Shown piece after piece: positions 8,326-18,303 of a stretch of DNA of 64,000 nucleotides. The position numbers and the translations under genes were made by a program. Under the pieces are notes generated by a model. The model did not search any database and had not been told where the DNA came from. It saw only the letters and a list, made by a program, of their open reading frames with translations. Each line of letters starts with the position of its first letter. Positions within the stretch are counted from its first letter, which is position 1. Origin of the DNA: Verrucomicrobiota bacterium (GTDB lineage Bacteria > Verrucomicrobiota > Verrucomicrobiia > Opitutales > Opitutaceae); assembly GCA_016721945.1 (NCBI GenBank), contig JADKHC010000003.1, positions 1-64,000 on the forward strand, given 5' to 3'.

Positions 8326-10362
8326 ATGAAACCGCTACGCCTCTTCCGTTCTGTCATCTGTGCTTGTCTCTTAACCGCCGCCAATGGGCTCTTTGCCGAT
8401 ACCGTATGGATCGACCAACTGAATCTGTCCACCGCGATCCAAGATTATGGCACGGCAACCAGCAAGAAGTCGCTCGACGGCCACAGTCTGACGATCGCCG
8501 GCAAGACGTTCGAACGCGGTTTCGCGACGCATGCAGAGGGTTGGCTCGCCATTCGATTGGACGGAAAGGCAAAGAGCTTTTCCGCCCAAGTCGGCGTCGA
8601 CGACGAAGTCAAAGGCAAGCCGGGCGGCACGGCTGAGTTTGTGATTCTTGGCGATGGCGATAGGCTTTGGTCGAGCGGCTTGATGCGTCTGGGCGACGCG
8701 GCCAAGGCGTGTCAGGTGTCGCTCGCCGGCGTGAAGTTGCTCGAACTCGTGGTGAACGACGGCGGTGATAACCACTACTACGATCACGCCAATTGGGCCG
8801 AAGCGAAAATCGAATCCGATGGACCGCACCCGTTCCAAACGTTCGCCCGCAATAAAGGCCCCGCGTATATTCTCACTCCGCCTGCGCCTGCGACACCGCG
8901 CATCAACGGTGCGAGCGTTTTCGGTGTGCGCCCCGGTTCGCCGTTTCTGTTTACCGTGCCCGCCACCGGCAAACGGCCGATGAAATTTACCGCAACGGGC
9001 TTACCGAAGGGACTCGAGCTTGACGCGCAGACCGGCCGCATCACGGGTCGGCTCGCCACTGCGGGAACGTACATCGCGACGTTGCGCGCGGAAAACTCTG
9101 AAGGAGTAGGGGAGAAGGAATTTCGCATTGTCTGTGGCGACCGGATCGCGCTCACGCCGCCGATGGGCTGGAACAGCTGGAACTGTTTTGCCGGTGAAGT
9201 CTCGGCCGACCGGGTCAAGCGCGCGGCTGAGACCATGGTGAAAACCGGACTCATAAACCACGGCTGGACCTATATCAACGTCGACGATTTCTGGCAGCAT
9301 CACCGTGATTCGAACGATCCAACGCTAACCGGAAAAGCCCGCGACGAAAAAGGCAACATAATGCCAAACCAACGATTCGGTGATATGAAAGCGCTCGCTG
9401 ACTATATCCACGAACTTGGCCTAAAAGCCGGACTGTACTCATCGCCGGGACCCTGGACCTGCGGCGGGTGCGCCGGAAGCTACGGACACGAGCGACTGGA
9501 CGCGCAAGCTTATGCCGAGTGGGGTTTCGACTATCTCAAATACGATTGGTGCAGCTACGGCGCTTTGACGGAAGGCATGTCAGCAACCGATCCCAAGGTG
9601 CCAACGGTTAGCTGGGGCCGGGGTACGAGTGATGTGGCGATTGCGCAGTTGCCCTACCGTTTGATGGGCGAATTTCTCCGTCAACAACCACGCGACATCG
9701 TCTATAGTCTGTGCCAATACGGCATGTCGAACGTCTGGGCGTGGGGCGATTCCGTGAACGGCAATTGCTGGCGAACCACGAACGATATCGCTGGTTCGTG
9801 GAAAAGCATGAGCACCATCGCACTCGCGCAAGATCAGGCGGCGACCTGGGCAAAACCCGGAAATTGGAACGACCCCGACATGCTGATTCTGGGAGTTATC
9901 GGTTGGGGTAATCCACAGCCTACGCGCCTCACGCCGGACGAACAATATCTGCATTTCAGCCTCTGGTGTCTCTTTTCCGCGCCGCTCCTGATCGGCTGCG
10001 ATATGGAAAAACTCGACGACTTCACCCTTGGTCTCCTAACCAACGACGAGGTGATAGCCATCAACCAAGACGCCCTCGGCCATCAGGCCAAATGTGAGGA
10101 CACCGTCGGTGAGGTTCGCGTGTACTCAAAGAAGCTCGAAGACGGTTCTGTCGCCGTGGGTTTCTGCAATTTCGGTCCCAAACCGGCCAAGCTCGATTAC
10201 GCCAATCTCGCCCGACTGGGCTTGAAAGGCTCGCTACGTATCCGCGATCTCTGGCGTCAGCGGGATATCGGCACCGTGAAGGTTGGCCAAGAGCCATTAC
10301 CGCTCGAAATTCCGTCTCACGGAATCGTTCTCCTGAAATTCGTCCAGATGGCGACTCCCTGA
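8326..10362 (+). CDS. GH27 alpha-galactosidase with N-terminal NPCBM domain
   Basis: ATG at 8326 gives signal peptide MKPLRLFRSVICACLLTAANG; in-frame ATGs at 8269 and 8272 lie further upstream and would bury it. Domain order: NPCBM/galactose-binding-like module (about 25-165; ERGFATHAEGWLAI, FSAQVGVDDEVKG, ELVVNDGGDNHYYDHANWAEA), a putative Ig domain (about 185-275; FTATGLPKGLELDAQTGRI), then the GH27 barrel from LTPPMGWNSWN. The nucleophile is the Asp of YLKYDWC (about 406) and the acid/base is the Asp in RTTNDIAGSW (about 486). The C-terminal all-beta domain is present. The family hydrolyses terminal alpha-galactosides; in this run it could remove galactose from galactomannan or related hemicellulose chains. 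Family is secure, the natural glycan is inferred. Confidence 0.9.
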   Translation: MKPLRLFRSVICACLLTAANGLFADTVWIDQLNLSTAIQDYGTATSKKSLDGHSLTIAGKTFERGFATHAEGWLAIRLDGKAKSFSAQVGVDDEVKGKPGGTAEFVILGDGDRLWSSGLMRLGDAAKACQVSLAGVKLLELVVNDGGDNHYYDHANWAEAKIESDGPHPFQTFARNKGPAYILTPPAPATPRINGASVFGVRPGSPFLFTVPATGKRPMKFTATGLPKGLELDAQTGRITGRLATAGTYIATLRAENSEGVGEKEFRIVCGDRIALTPPMGWNSWNCFAGEVSADRVKRAAETMVKTGLINHGWTYINVDDFWQHHRDSNDPTLTGKARDEKGNIMPNQRFGDMKALADYIHELGLKAGLYSSPGPWTCGGCAGSYGHERLDAQAYAEWGFDYLKYDWCSYGALTEGMSATDPKVPTVSWGRGTSDVAIAQLPYRLMGEFLRQQPRDIVYSLCQYGMSNVWAWGDSVNGNCWRTTNDIAGSWKSMSTIALAQDQAATWAKPGNWNDPDMLILGVIGWGNPQPTRLTPDEQYLHFSLWCLFSAPLLIGCDMEKLDDFTLGLLTNDEVIAINQDALGHQAKCEDTVGEVRVYSKKLEDGSVAVGFCNFGPKPAKLDYANLARLGLKGSLRIRDLWRQRDIGTVKVGQEPLPLEIPSHGIVLLKFVQMATP

Positions 10363-10398
10363 TCCATCGTCTAGCAACAAACCATTTCATTCCATACC

Positions 10399-13326
10399 AT
10401 GATTCGACTCAATAATATCAGCCCAATACTCGCCATTACTGGGATTCTCTGGTTAGGTTCCTCGCTACACGCGCAAACCGGATTAAACCAGGCTGGTCAG
10501 TTGCAGGTATCCATCAGTTCGGCGCATCATGGCTTTGTCTATGTCCGTTTGGAGAACGGAGTTCAATTCCGCGCTGACGGCATCACGAAGAACGTCATTT
10601 TCTACGGGCCGAACATTGTTCGAGTGAATGCGAACCTTGGCCAGCCGCACACCGCGCAAACAAGCCTGGCGGTTGTGTCCAAACCGTCCGCCGGGGCGTT
10701 CAACGTGCAGGAATCGGCCGAATCGCTTACCATCGCCTCGGAGAAGCTGCGCGTCGTAGCCGACAAGAAAACCGGCGCGCTCGCGTTTTTCGATGCCACC
10801 GGAAAGGCGCTCACCCGCGAGCGGGCGAAAACGCCGAGCACGATCAAGGAGGTGACGATCTCCGGCGAGCCCACCTATGAGATTGCGCATACGTTTACCC
10901 TCGCCGCGGACGAGTCGTTGTATGGGCTTGGTCAATACAATCGGTCCTACATGGATTACCGGGGGCAGGAGGTTTTACTCATTCAAACAAATATCGGCTC
11001 CGTCGTGCCCTTCCTGATCTCGACGAACCGCTACGGCATCCTATGGGACATCTATTCGAAGATGACCTTCAAGGACGATGCGAGTGGCGCTACGCTCTGG
11101 GCCGAGAGCGCGCCTGCAGGCGTCGATTATTATTTCGTCGCTGGCGACACGATGGATGGCGTGATCGCTGGTTATCGTGATCTCACCGGCGCCGCGCCGA
11201 TGTTTACGAAACAGGCGTTTGGCCTTTTCATGAGCAAGGAGCGTTACAAAACGCAGGACCGCCTCATTGAGGTCGTTCGCAGTTTTCGCGAGAACGGATT
11301 CCCTCTCGATTACATCGTGCAGGATTGGCAATACTGGGGCGGCGATCAGGACGGCACGTGGAGTGGCATGATCTGGAACAAGGAGCGTTTTCCCGATCCA
11401 GTCGGACTCACCAAAACACTGCACGACGAATTGCACGTGAAGCTCATGAATTCGATCTGGCCGTCGGTCGGCAACGACACTGCGCTCGCCCACGAACTCG
11501 ACGCCAAGGGGCTTCGCTTTGGTCCTTTGCATTGGATATCGAAGAAAGCGCGCATTTACGACGCCTTCAGCACGGAAGGCCGCGCGATCTATTTCAAACA
11601 CATCAAGAACGGCTTGCTCGACGTCGGCGTCGACGCCCTCTGGATGGATGGCACGGAGGTCGAGGTTGGTGGCGCTTGCCACGATCCCATCGGTGTCGAG
11701 AGCGACATCAAAAATCTCGGCCGAAATGCGCTCGGCGACTTCACGCGTTACCTGAATCCTTACAGCCTCGTAACCACTCAAGGCACCTACGAAGGCCAGC
11801 GCGCCACGAGCAATCAACGCGTCTTCACGCTCACGCGTTCTGCCTGGGCCGGCCAACAACGTTACGCCGCGCTGCCGTGGTCGGGCGACACGACCGCTAG
11901 CTGGGAAACTTTCCGCAACCAGATCGCAGGGGGAATTAATATTACCATGGCCGGCTTGCCGTACTGGACCCAAGATACGGGCGGCTTCTTCGTAAACTAC
12001 CTCGAAGGCGAACGGAATCCGGAGTATCAGGAACTCTACGCCCGATGGAATCAGTTCGCTATCTTCAACCCCATCTACCGCATCCATGGCACCAGTATCG
12101 AACGCGAGCCGTACATTTTCAAAGCGCTCGCGCCGGAGATCTATCGTTCGCTCCTCGGTGCTGCTCAGCTTCGCTACAAATTGTTGCCCTACATTTATTC
12201 GTTGGCGTGGCAGAGCACTGCCCACAACTACACGTTGATGCGCGGCCTGCCGATGGATTTCCCGGACGATCAACGCGTGCGAAAAACGGACGATGCCTTC
12301 ATGTTCGGCCCTGCTTTTCTCGTACACCCGGTTACGCGCGCGATGTATCACCTGAGCGATCCTCCGCCGTCCACGATTCCGACCGAGGCATTGCAGACGC
12401 CTGACGGCAAACCCGGCCTCGCCGTGCAGTACTTCACGGGAGTGGATTTCGAGAAACCCGCAGGCGCGACGATCGACGAAAAGGTCGAACACAACTGGCC
12501 TGGTCCACCGCTGGCAAACCCACCGCCAGGGCTAAACAGTTTCGACAATTTCTCAGCACGCTGGGAAGGAGCCGTAACCGCGCCCGAGGCTGGCGAGTAT
12601 GAGTTTGGCGTAGAATATGATGACGGTGCCCGGCTGTATCTCGACGGCAAACTCGCAGCCGAAGACTGGAGCTTCGGCGCCAAGCGCTACCGGCTTGCCA
12701 AGATCTTGCTCGCCAAAGGACAGAAACTCCCGATCAAGGCTGAGTTTCATCAAGGCGGTCAGGATCGCTTCTTCCGTCTGGGCTGGCGCACGCCAAGCGA
12801 ACGACGTGCATTGGCGAACATTACGAAAGAACTCAATAACACGATGGAAACCAGCCTCCCTGGCGGGGTAGATTGGTTCGACTTCTGGACAAATGAACGT
12901 TTCAGCGGCGGCCAGGTGGTTACGAAGATCTGCCCGCTCGACACGCTGCCGGTTTATGTTCGCGCCGGCTCGATCGTGCCGATGGGCCCGGCCGATCTGC
13001 AGTACGCCACCGAGCGTCCCGACGCGCCGTACGAGATTCGTGTCTATCCGGGCGCGGACGCGAAGTTCACGATCTACGAGGACGACAACGAGACTTACGC
13101 CTACGAAAAAGGGCAGCGCGCCACCTACGATCTTTTCTGGAACGACACGGTGAAAACGCTAACTATTGGTGCCCGCCAAGGCTCGTTCCCCGGCATGATC
13201 GCCAAGCGGAAAATCACGGTATCAGTGGTGTCGCCCAGCGCCAAAGCCGTTTCTCAAAACGCATCGCAAAACGCCGAGACCGTTGTCTATATTGGCGAGC
13301 CAATCATCGTGAAATTTAATCGCTGA
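10399..13326 (+). CDS. GH31 glycosidase with a PA14 domain near the C-terminus
   Basis: A second exported GH31 enzyme (975 aa; signal peptide ending SLHAQ). The N-terminal sandwich spans about 30-240, the barrel starts at TKQAFGLFMSKERYK, and the VQDWQYWGG motif is shared with the first GH31. The nucleophile is the Asp of ALWMDGTEVE (about 416) and the acid/base is in WSGDTTASWE (about 496). A PA14 domain (about 672-800; GLAVQYFTGVDFEKPAG, GEYEFGVEYDDGARLYLDGK, FRLGWRTPSE) is inserted after the proximal C-terminal sandwich has begun (FGPAFLVHPV) and before it resumes (WFDFWTNERFSGG). Known PA14-bearing alpha-xylosidases carry it in the N-terminal domain, so the position is unusual. Likely an alpha-xylosidase or other alpha-glycosidase with a sugar-gripping module. 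Confidence 0.87.
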   Translation: MIRLNNISPILAITGILWLGSSLHAQTGLNQAGQLQVSISSAHHGFVYVRLENGVQFRADGITKNVIFYGPNIVRVNANLGQPHTAQTSLAVVSKPSAGAFNVQESAESLTIASEKLRVVADKKTGALAFFDATGKALTRERAKTPSTIKEVTISGEPTYEIAHTFTLAADESLYGLGQYNRSYMDYRGQEVLLIQTNIGSVVPFLISTNRYGILWDIYSKMTFKDDASGATLWAESAPAGVDYYFVAGDTMDGVIAGYRDLTGAAPMFTKQAFGLFMSKERYKTQDRLIEVVRSFRENGFPLDYIVQDWQYWGGDQDGTWSGMIWNKERFPDPVGLTKTLHDELHVKLMNSIWPSVGNDTALAHELDAKGLRFGPLHWISKKARIYDAFSTEGRAIYFKHIKNGLLDVGVDALWMDGTEVEVGGACHDPIGVESDIKNLGRNALGDFTRYLNPYSLVTTQGTYEGQRATSNQRVFTLTRSAWAGQQRYAALPWSGDTTASWETFRNQIAGGINITMAGLPYWTQDTGGFFVNYLEGERNPEYQELYARWNQFAIFNPIYRIHGTSIEREPYIFKALAPEIYRSLLGAAQLRYKLLPYIYSLAWQSTAHNYTLMRGLPMDFPDDQRVRKTDDAFMFGPAFLVHPVTRAMYHLSDPPPSTIPTEALQTPDGKPGLAVQYFTGVDFEKPAGATIDEKVEHNWPGPPLANPPPGLNSFDNFSARWEGAVTAPEAGEYEFGVEYDDGARLYLDGKLAAEDWSFGAKRYRLAKILLAKGQKLPIKAEFHQGGQDRFFRLGWRTPSERRALANITKELNNTMETSLPGGVDWFDFWTNERFSGGQVVTKICPLDTLPVYVRAGSIVPMGPADLQYATERPDAPYEIRVYPGADAKFTIYEDDNETYAYEKGQRATYDLFWNDTVKTLTIGARQGSFPGMIAKRKITVSVVSPSAKAVSQNASQNAETVVYIGEPIIVKFNR

Positions 13327-13370
13327 GACGAATCAGCGCGTAGCGACAAAACCCAACTTTACTCGTACCC

Positions 13371-16300
13371 ATGAAATACCTCACCATAGCCCTTGGATTA
13401 GCCGCCGTTATCCTACCTCCGCTTTACGGGGAGGCTGCGCCGGATTGGGAAAATCAGGCCGTCTTTCGCGTCAATAAAGAGGAACCGCACGCAACGAAGA
13501 TGCCGTTTCCCGATGCAAAATCCGCCCTCACCAAGAAACGTCTCGAGAGCCCCTGGTGCCAGGTGCTCAACGGCGATTGGGAGTTCTACTGGGTTCCGAC
13601 CCCTGAGCAGCGTCCGGTTGGCTTCGAAAAACCCAGTTTCGATGCGTCGCAATGGAAAACCATCCCGGTTCCGGCGAATGTCGAGATGCACGGCTACGGC
13701 ACTCCGATCTATACTAATGTAACCTATCCTTTCGTGAATGATCAACCGCGGGTGATGGGCGAGCCGCCGAAAGACTGGACGACCTATATGGAGCGCAATC
13801 CGGTATCGTCCTATCGCCGCACATTCACGTTACCAGAATCCTGGAAAGATCGGGAAACGTTCGTCGTTTTCAATGGCGTGGCGTCGGCATTTTACCTGTA
13901 CGTGAACGGGAAAAAAGTTGGCTATTCGCAGGACAGCCGCACTCCGGCCGAGTTTAACCTCACCCCGTATCTAAAGCCCGGCGAAAATCTCCTCGCCGTG
14001 GAAGTCTACCGCCATAGTGACGGTTCATATCTTGAGGATCAGGACTTCTGGCGTATGTCGGGTATTTTCCGCGACGTGTACCTCTGGTCTGCCGCATCTC
14101 TCGATCTGCGCGATTTTGAAGTGAAGGCTTCGCTTGCTGACGATTACCGGACAGGGAAGCTGCGCTTAAAAACCTGGACGCAGAATTACACGGACCGGCT
14201 CCGTGATTTCACCGTTGAAGCCTCCGTGCATGACGCGGCCGGTGCGGTGGTAAAACAAATAACAATCAAGAGCAGCGCGGTCGCCAAGGGCGAGAAGCTC
14301 GACGAGTTCGACGTATCGGAACTTCAGATACAGCCGTGGTCCGCCGAGAATCCCACGCTCTACCAGCTGTTGCTCACGCTCAAGGACGGGACCGGGAAGG
14401 CGGTTGCTCATTATGCGACGAAAATCGGTTTCCTTCGCTCTGAGATCAAAGACGGCAACCTGCTCGTCAACGGGCAGCCTGTACTCATCAAGGGCGTGAA
14501 CCGCCACGATTTTAATCACCTCACGGGGCAATACGTGAGCGAGCAGGGGATGCGCGAAGACCTTGATGCGATGAAGCGGCTCAATATAAATACCATTCGC
14601 ACTGCGCATTACCCGAACGACCCGCGCTTCCTCGAACTCGTTGACGAATACGGATTCTATGTGATCAGCGAGGCCAACGTTGAATCGCACGGCCTGATCT
14701 ATACTCCGAAATCGCTGGCGAAAGATCCAACGTGGGGGCCCGCTCATCTCGACCGCGTGCGCAACATGGTCGAGGCGTTCAAGAATCACCCAAGCATCAT
14801 TCTGTGGTCGCTTGGCAACGAGGCGGGCAATGGCGTGAACTTCGTCGAGTGCGCGAAATGGGTGCATGACCGCGATTCCAGTCGCCCGGTCCACTACGAA
14901 CCCGCCGGAATGGACGAATATGTTGATCTGTTTTCCCCCATGTATTTCAGCATCGGCGATCTCGATGGTTGGTGTCGTAACGAAGAGAGAAAGCCGCTCT
15001 CCAAGCAGCGCCCGTTAATCCAGTGCGAATACAACCACACGATGGGCAATTCCTCCGGCGGTCTCGCTGAATACTGGGACAATATTCGCAAGGAACGTCT
15101 CCTGCAGGGCGGGTGTATTTGGGACTGGCGCGATCAGGCGCTCCTCCGCACCAAGCCTGTATCCCCGGGACAACTACTCGCGGTCACTGCGCTCGACCAC
15201 GCGCGTTTTCAGGCCTCGGATGGCGCTGTGCGCTATTTCGCTTATGGCGGCGATTTCGGCGACAAACCCAACGATGACAATTTCTGCTGCAATGGAATCA
15301 TGCACGGGGATCTCACTCCGAATCCGCACGCGGCAGAAGTTTTTCACCAATACCGCAATTTTATCGTCACGCCGGTCGATCTGAAATCGGCACGTCCGAA
15401 AGTCCGCGTCTGCAATGAAAACTTTTTTCGGACGCTAAAGAATCAGCCGTATCGCTGGTCGCTTCTGGCGAATGGCGTCTCCGTACAAAACGGCACAGGC
15501 GCGCTGCCTGAAGTCGGGCCGCAGAAAACGGTGGATATCACTCTTCCTATTGCAGCCCTCCAGCGAGCGACCGACACTGAATACCATTTGAATCTGGAGT
15601 TTTTGCAGCGCGTTGATCGCCCGTGGGCTAAGGCCGATTATGTTGTCGCGCGTGAACAACTCGCGTTGGACTGGACGCAGCCAGCAGGGCCGACGCCGCA
15701 TGCCTCCGACATCCAGACCGATGTCGTTGCGAAGGATGGCACGACGCTCGTGAACGCCCGCGACTTGTGCGTCGCCTTCGATGATCGGACCGGACGAATG
15801 ATTTCCTTTCAGATTGGCGGTGCTGAACAGTTCGTCAGCCCGCTTGAACTCAACTTCTGGCGTTCGCCAACCGATAATGATCGCGGTAACCCGAAGTATC
15901 GTGACGTCTATGTCTGGGAATCGGCTGCCAAGAATTCAGTCGTCACCGGCCGCGAGGTTCGTCAGGTCGGCAAAGCCGTTGTGGTGGCTTATGATCTCTC
16001 GGTTCCGATCGGCGAGACCAAAGCTCGCGTTGTATATACCGTCCATGGCGACGGCGTAGTTGAAGTCGCACTACAGCTCACACCTCAAGGACAGGCATTG
16101 GCCGTGATCCCGCGAGTCGGCATGACCTGCGCGTTGCGATCCGATTATGGAAAGTGGACGTGGTTGGGCCGTGGCCCTGGCGAAAATTACCGTGACCGCA
16201 AAACCGGTTCTCACGTCGGCAAGTGGTCCTGTGATGTACAGAAAGCGTGGTATCCTTATGTCGAGCCACAGGAAACGGCGAATCGCACCGACATCCGTTG

Positions 16301-16580
16301 GAGCGAATTTACCAACCCACAGGGGCGTGGACTGCGGTTTCAGCCGATCGACGGTCAACACGTCGAAATGGCGGCGTACCCGTTCCTCCAGTCCGATCTT
16401 CAGGGGACTCATCACCCAAGCGATATCCCGCTGCGCGAGCTCGTGACCGTCCAGATCGCCCACGCACAGATGGGTTTGGGCGGCGAGAATTCCTGGGGTG
16501 CCTGGCCACTTCCGAAATATCAACTGCCTGCCAATCGCGAGTACCGATACGCATTCGCCATCGTGCCGATCGGATTCTAA
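13371..16580 (+). CDS. GH2 beta-galactosidase (LacZ type), exported
   Basis: A 1069-residue GH2 enzyme with LacZ architecture and a signal peptide (MKYLTIALGLAAVILPPLYGEA). Sugar-binding jelly roll (about 40-240: LNGDWEFYW, VPANVEMHGYGTPIYTNV), immunoglobulin-like domain, barrel (FLRSEIKDGNLLVNGQPVLI; GVNRHDFN), and the C-terminal galactose-mutarotase-like sandwich (SPTDNDRGNPKYRDVY, WLGRGPGENYRDRK). The acid/base is the Glu of SLGNEAGNG (about 483) and the nucleophile the Glu of QCEYNHTMGNSSGG (about 552). It hydrolyses terminal beta-galactosides and closes the + strand enzyme run 44 bases after GH31-PA14. Removal of beta-galactose capping xylose side chains of xyloglucan is a plausible but inferred role. 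Confidence 0.9.
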   Translation: MKYLTIALGLAAVILPPLYGEAAPDWENQAVFRVNKEEPHATKMPFPDAKSALTKKRLESPWCQVLNGDWEFYWVPTPEQRPVGFEKPSFDASQWKTIPVPANVEMHGYGTPIYTNVTYPFVNDQPRVMGEPPKDWTTYMERNPVSSYRRTFTLPESWKDRETFVVFNGVASAFYLYVNGKKVGYSQDSRTPAEFNLTPYLKPGENLLAVEVYRHSDGSYLEDQDFWRMSGIFRDVYLWSAASLDLRDFEVKASLADDYRTGKLRLKTWTQNYTDRLRDFTVEASVHDAAGAVVKQITIKSSAVAKGEKLDEFDVSELQIQPWSAENPTLYQLLLTLKDGTGKAVAHYATKIGFLRSEIKDGNLLVNGQPVLIKGVNRHDFNHLTGQYVSEQGMREDLDAMKRLNINTIRTAHYPNDPRFLELVDEYGFYVISEANVESHGLIYTPKSLAKDPTWGPAHLDRVRNMVEAFKNHPSIILWSLGNEAGNGVNFVECAKWVHDRDSSRPVHYEPAGMDEYVDLFSPMYFSIGDLDGWCRNEERKPLSKQRPLIQCEYNHTMGNSSGGLAEYWDNIRKERLLQGGCIWDWRDQALLRTKPVSPGQLLAVTALDHARFQASDGAVRYFAYGGDFGDKPNDDNFCCNGIMHGDLTPNPHAAEVFHQYRNFIVTPVDLKSARPKVRVCNENFFRTLKNQPYRWSLLANGVSVQNGTGALPEVGPQKTVDITLPIAALQRATDTEYHLNLEFLQRVDRPWAKADYVVAREQLALDWTQPAGPTPHASDIQTDVVAKDGTTLVNARDLCVAFDDRTGRMISFQIGGAEQFVSPLELNFWRSPTDNDRGNPKYRDVYVWESAAKNSVVTGREVRQVGKAVVVAYDLSVPIGETKARVVYTVHGDGVVEVALQLTPQGQALAVIPRVGMTCALRSDYGKWTWLGRGPGENYRDRKTGSHVGKWSCDVQKAWYPYVEPQETANRTDIRWSEFTNPQGRGLRFQPIDGQHVEMAAYPFLQSDLQGTHHPSDIPLRELVTVQIAHAQMGLGGENSWGAWPLPKYQLPANREYRYAFAIVPIGF

Positions 16581-17066
16581 CCCATTAAAACCGGCAATAT
16601 CTGGAAGGCTTGTTCGCTCCCTTCCGGCCCGAGGCGGGACTGCCACTCAAGGCACAGTCGTACCCAGACCCCGAAAGTCGTCGGGCTCGAACTCATCGCG
16701 ACATTAATACCAATGACCCTATGCTTTTACACTAAAGTTGATCTTGGCTGGTCTGAATTTCTGGAATTTTTCAGAAGAAAACGAAGGTAACGAAGAGATC
16801 CAGGAAGTACCAGCAGGCCTTCGTTCACTTTGTTATCTTCTGTTCAAAGTCTGATAGCTTGGGGCTGTTGGTATAACCAGCAACAAAGCGCGCGCTTCTT
16901 CTGGGAAACTATGACGTGCAGGCAACCAAAGACCACAGCCTTTGCGCCAAACTTCCTCGTGTTTTTCTCGTTCTACGTGCTTTGCCCGGCACAGCAGCCG
17001 TTCTGTGCGATGGGTTCAGTAGGATAACGATTGTCGGGCATCGACCGGGCATCTACACGTTTGGGC
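16581..17066. other. Intergenic region with a fold-back repeat, no gene seen
   Basis: About 490 bases between GH2 and the aminotransferase. It contains the inverted repeat at 16772-16842 (separate entry). Short open frames here lack homology, codon bias or plausible starts. No terminator with a clear T-run and no RNA gene was recognised. Confidence 0.5.
16772..16842. repeat. Fold-back inverted repeat of the CTTnG group
   Basis: Left arm 16772-16795 (starts CAGAAGAAAACGAAGG) and right arm 16819-16842 (ends TTGTTATCTTCTG) pair at about 20 of 24 positions around a 23-base loop. The right arm is followed by TTCAAAG. The same spaced pattern (CTTnG, CTTnG, CTTC, TGT) recurs at 33110-33234 and, in another version, at the ends of the element at 20956-21426. 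There is no gene inside. Confidence 0.7.
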
Positions 17067-18260
17067 ATGCCCGTATCTACCGCACTTTTTGCCAGCCGCA
17101 TGATGCAGCTTCGTCCGTCGACGATCCGTGAGATTTTGAAAATCACGGTGCGGCCAGAGATTATTTCGTTTGCCGGTGGCTTGCCTGCGCCGGAGCTGTT
17201 TCCGGTCGAAGCCGTGCAGCGCGCAGCGGACTCGGTGCTTGCGAGCAACGGTGCCGGAGCCCTCCAGTACGGCGAAAGTGAAGGGTATATGCCCTTGCGC
17301 GAGTGGATCGCGACCGAGGTTCAGCAGCGCGGAGTCGCGGCTAGTGCGTCCGATGTGCTCGTCACAAACGGCTCGCAGCAGGTGCTCGATTTGGTGGGAA
17401 AACTCTTTCTCAACCGGGGCGACGTGGTGCTCACCGAGAATCCGACTTACCTCGCCGCAGTGCAGGCATTCCAAGCCTTTGAGGCGAAATTTGTGCCAGT
17501 GCCAACTGATGCGTGCGGTTTGATCCCTGAAGCTCTGCCGGAACTCATACGTCAACATCAGCCCAAGTTCCTCTACACGATACCGAACTTCCAGAACCCG
17601 ACAGGCGTGACGATGACCAAGGAGCGCCGCATCGCGCTGGCCCGCATCGCCGCCGAACACGGCCTCGTGGTAGTCGAGGACGATCCGTATGGAAAACTTA
17701 GATACCGCGGCACCGAAATTCCCCCGGTGAAGCACTGGGATGAAACAGGCTGCGTGATCTACGCGAGCACGTTTTCGAAAACGATCGCGCCCGGCCTGCG
17801 TCTGGGGTGGGTGGTCGCACCAGCTGAGGTTTTTGCGCGCCTGCTCATACTTAAGCAAGCAGCTGATCTTCATACTTCTTCCTTCGATCAGCGCGTGGCG
17901 TATGCGTTTTTGACCCAAAACGATCAAGCCGTACACCTCGAGCGCATCCGCCGTGCCTACGGCGAAAGGTTCGACCTTATGAACGAGTGTCTGCGTGCCG
18001 AGATGCCGACATCTTACACATGGACTCAGCCCGAGGGCGGAATGTTTCTCTGGGTCACTGGGCCGAAAGAGTTGGATGCGCTCGCTCTTCTGCAACGTGC
18101 TGTTGAACGCAACGTGGCGTTCGTGCCGGGTCGTGATTTTTTCCCGGGCCATGACGGCAGCAATTATCTCCGACTGAATTTCTCGAACTCCACTCCCGAA
18201 CGCATCCGCGAAGGCATGAAACGTTTGGGCAAGCTCTGTCACGAGTTGGCTGCTGGCTGA
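17067..18260 (+). CDS. PLP-dependent aminotransferase, class I/II (MocR/LysN-like)
   Basis: A fold-type I pyridoxal-phosphate aminotransferase of about 397 residues. ATG at 17067 is chosen; a TTG 36 bases upstream is in frame but adds nothing family-like. Seen features: FAGGLPAPELFP, LQYGESEGYMPLREWIA, the PLP phosphate/ring region TNGSQQVLDLVGKLF, TIPNFQNPTGVTM with its Asn-Pro, VVEDDPYGKLRY (Asp contacting the PLP nitrogen), and the lysine-bearing YASTFSKTIAPGLRLGW. This is the 2-aminoadipate/aromatic/branched-chain aminotransferase group without the N-terminal GntR domain. It stands alone; the following lipoprotein starts 43 bases later. The amino donor is not determinable from sequence. 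Confidence 0.85.
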   Translation: MPVSTALFASRMMQLRPSTIREILKITVRPEIISFAGGLPAPELFPVEAVQRAADSVLASNGAGALQYGESEGYMPLREWIATEVQQRGVAASASDVLVTNGSQQVLDLVGKLFLNRGDVVLTENPTYLAAVQAFQAFEAKFVPVPTDACGLIPEALPELIRQHQPKFLYTIPNFQNPTGVTMTKERRIALARIAAEHGLVVVEDDPYGKLRYRGTEIPPVKHWDETGCVIYASTFSKTIAPGLRLGWVVAPAEVFARLLILKQAADLHTSSFDQRVAYAFLTQNDQAVHLERIRRAYGERFDLMNECLRAEMPTSYTWTQPEGGMFLWVTGPKELDALALLQRAVERNVAFVPGRDFFPGHDGSNYLRLNFSNSTPERIREGMKRLGKLCHELAAG

Positions 18261-18303
18261 TGAACTCTGTGGCTTTATCTTCGATCTTGGCCGTACAACG
18301 AGT

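Noticed and set aside
11041..12492. A 483-codon open frame opposite the second GH31 gene
   Set aside because: It is antisense to a well-conserved enzyme and its translation resembles no known fold; a shadow of codon usage.
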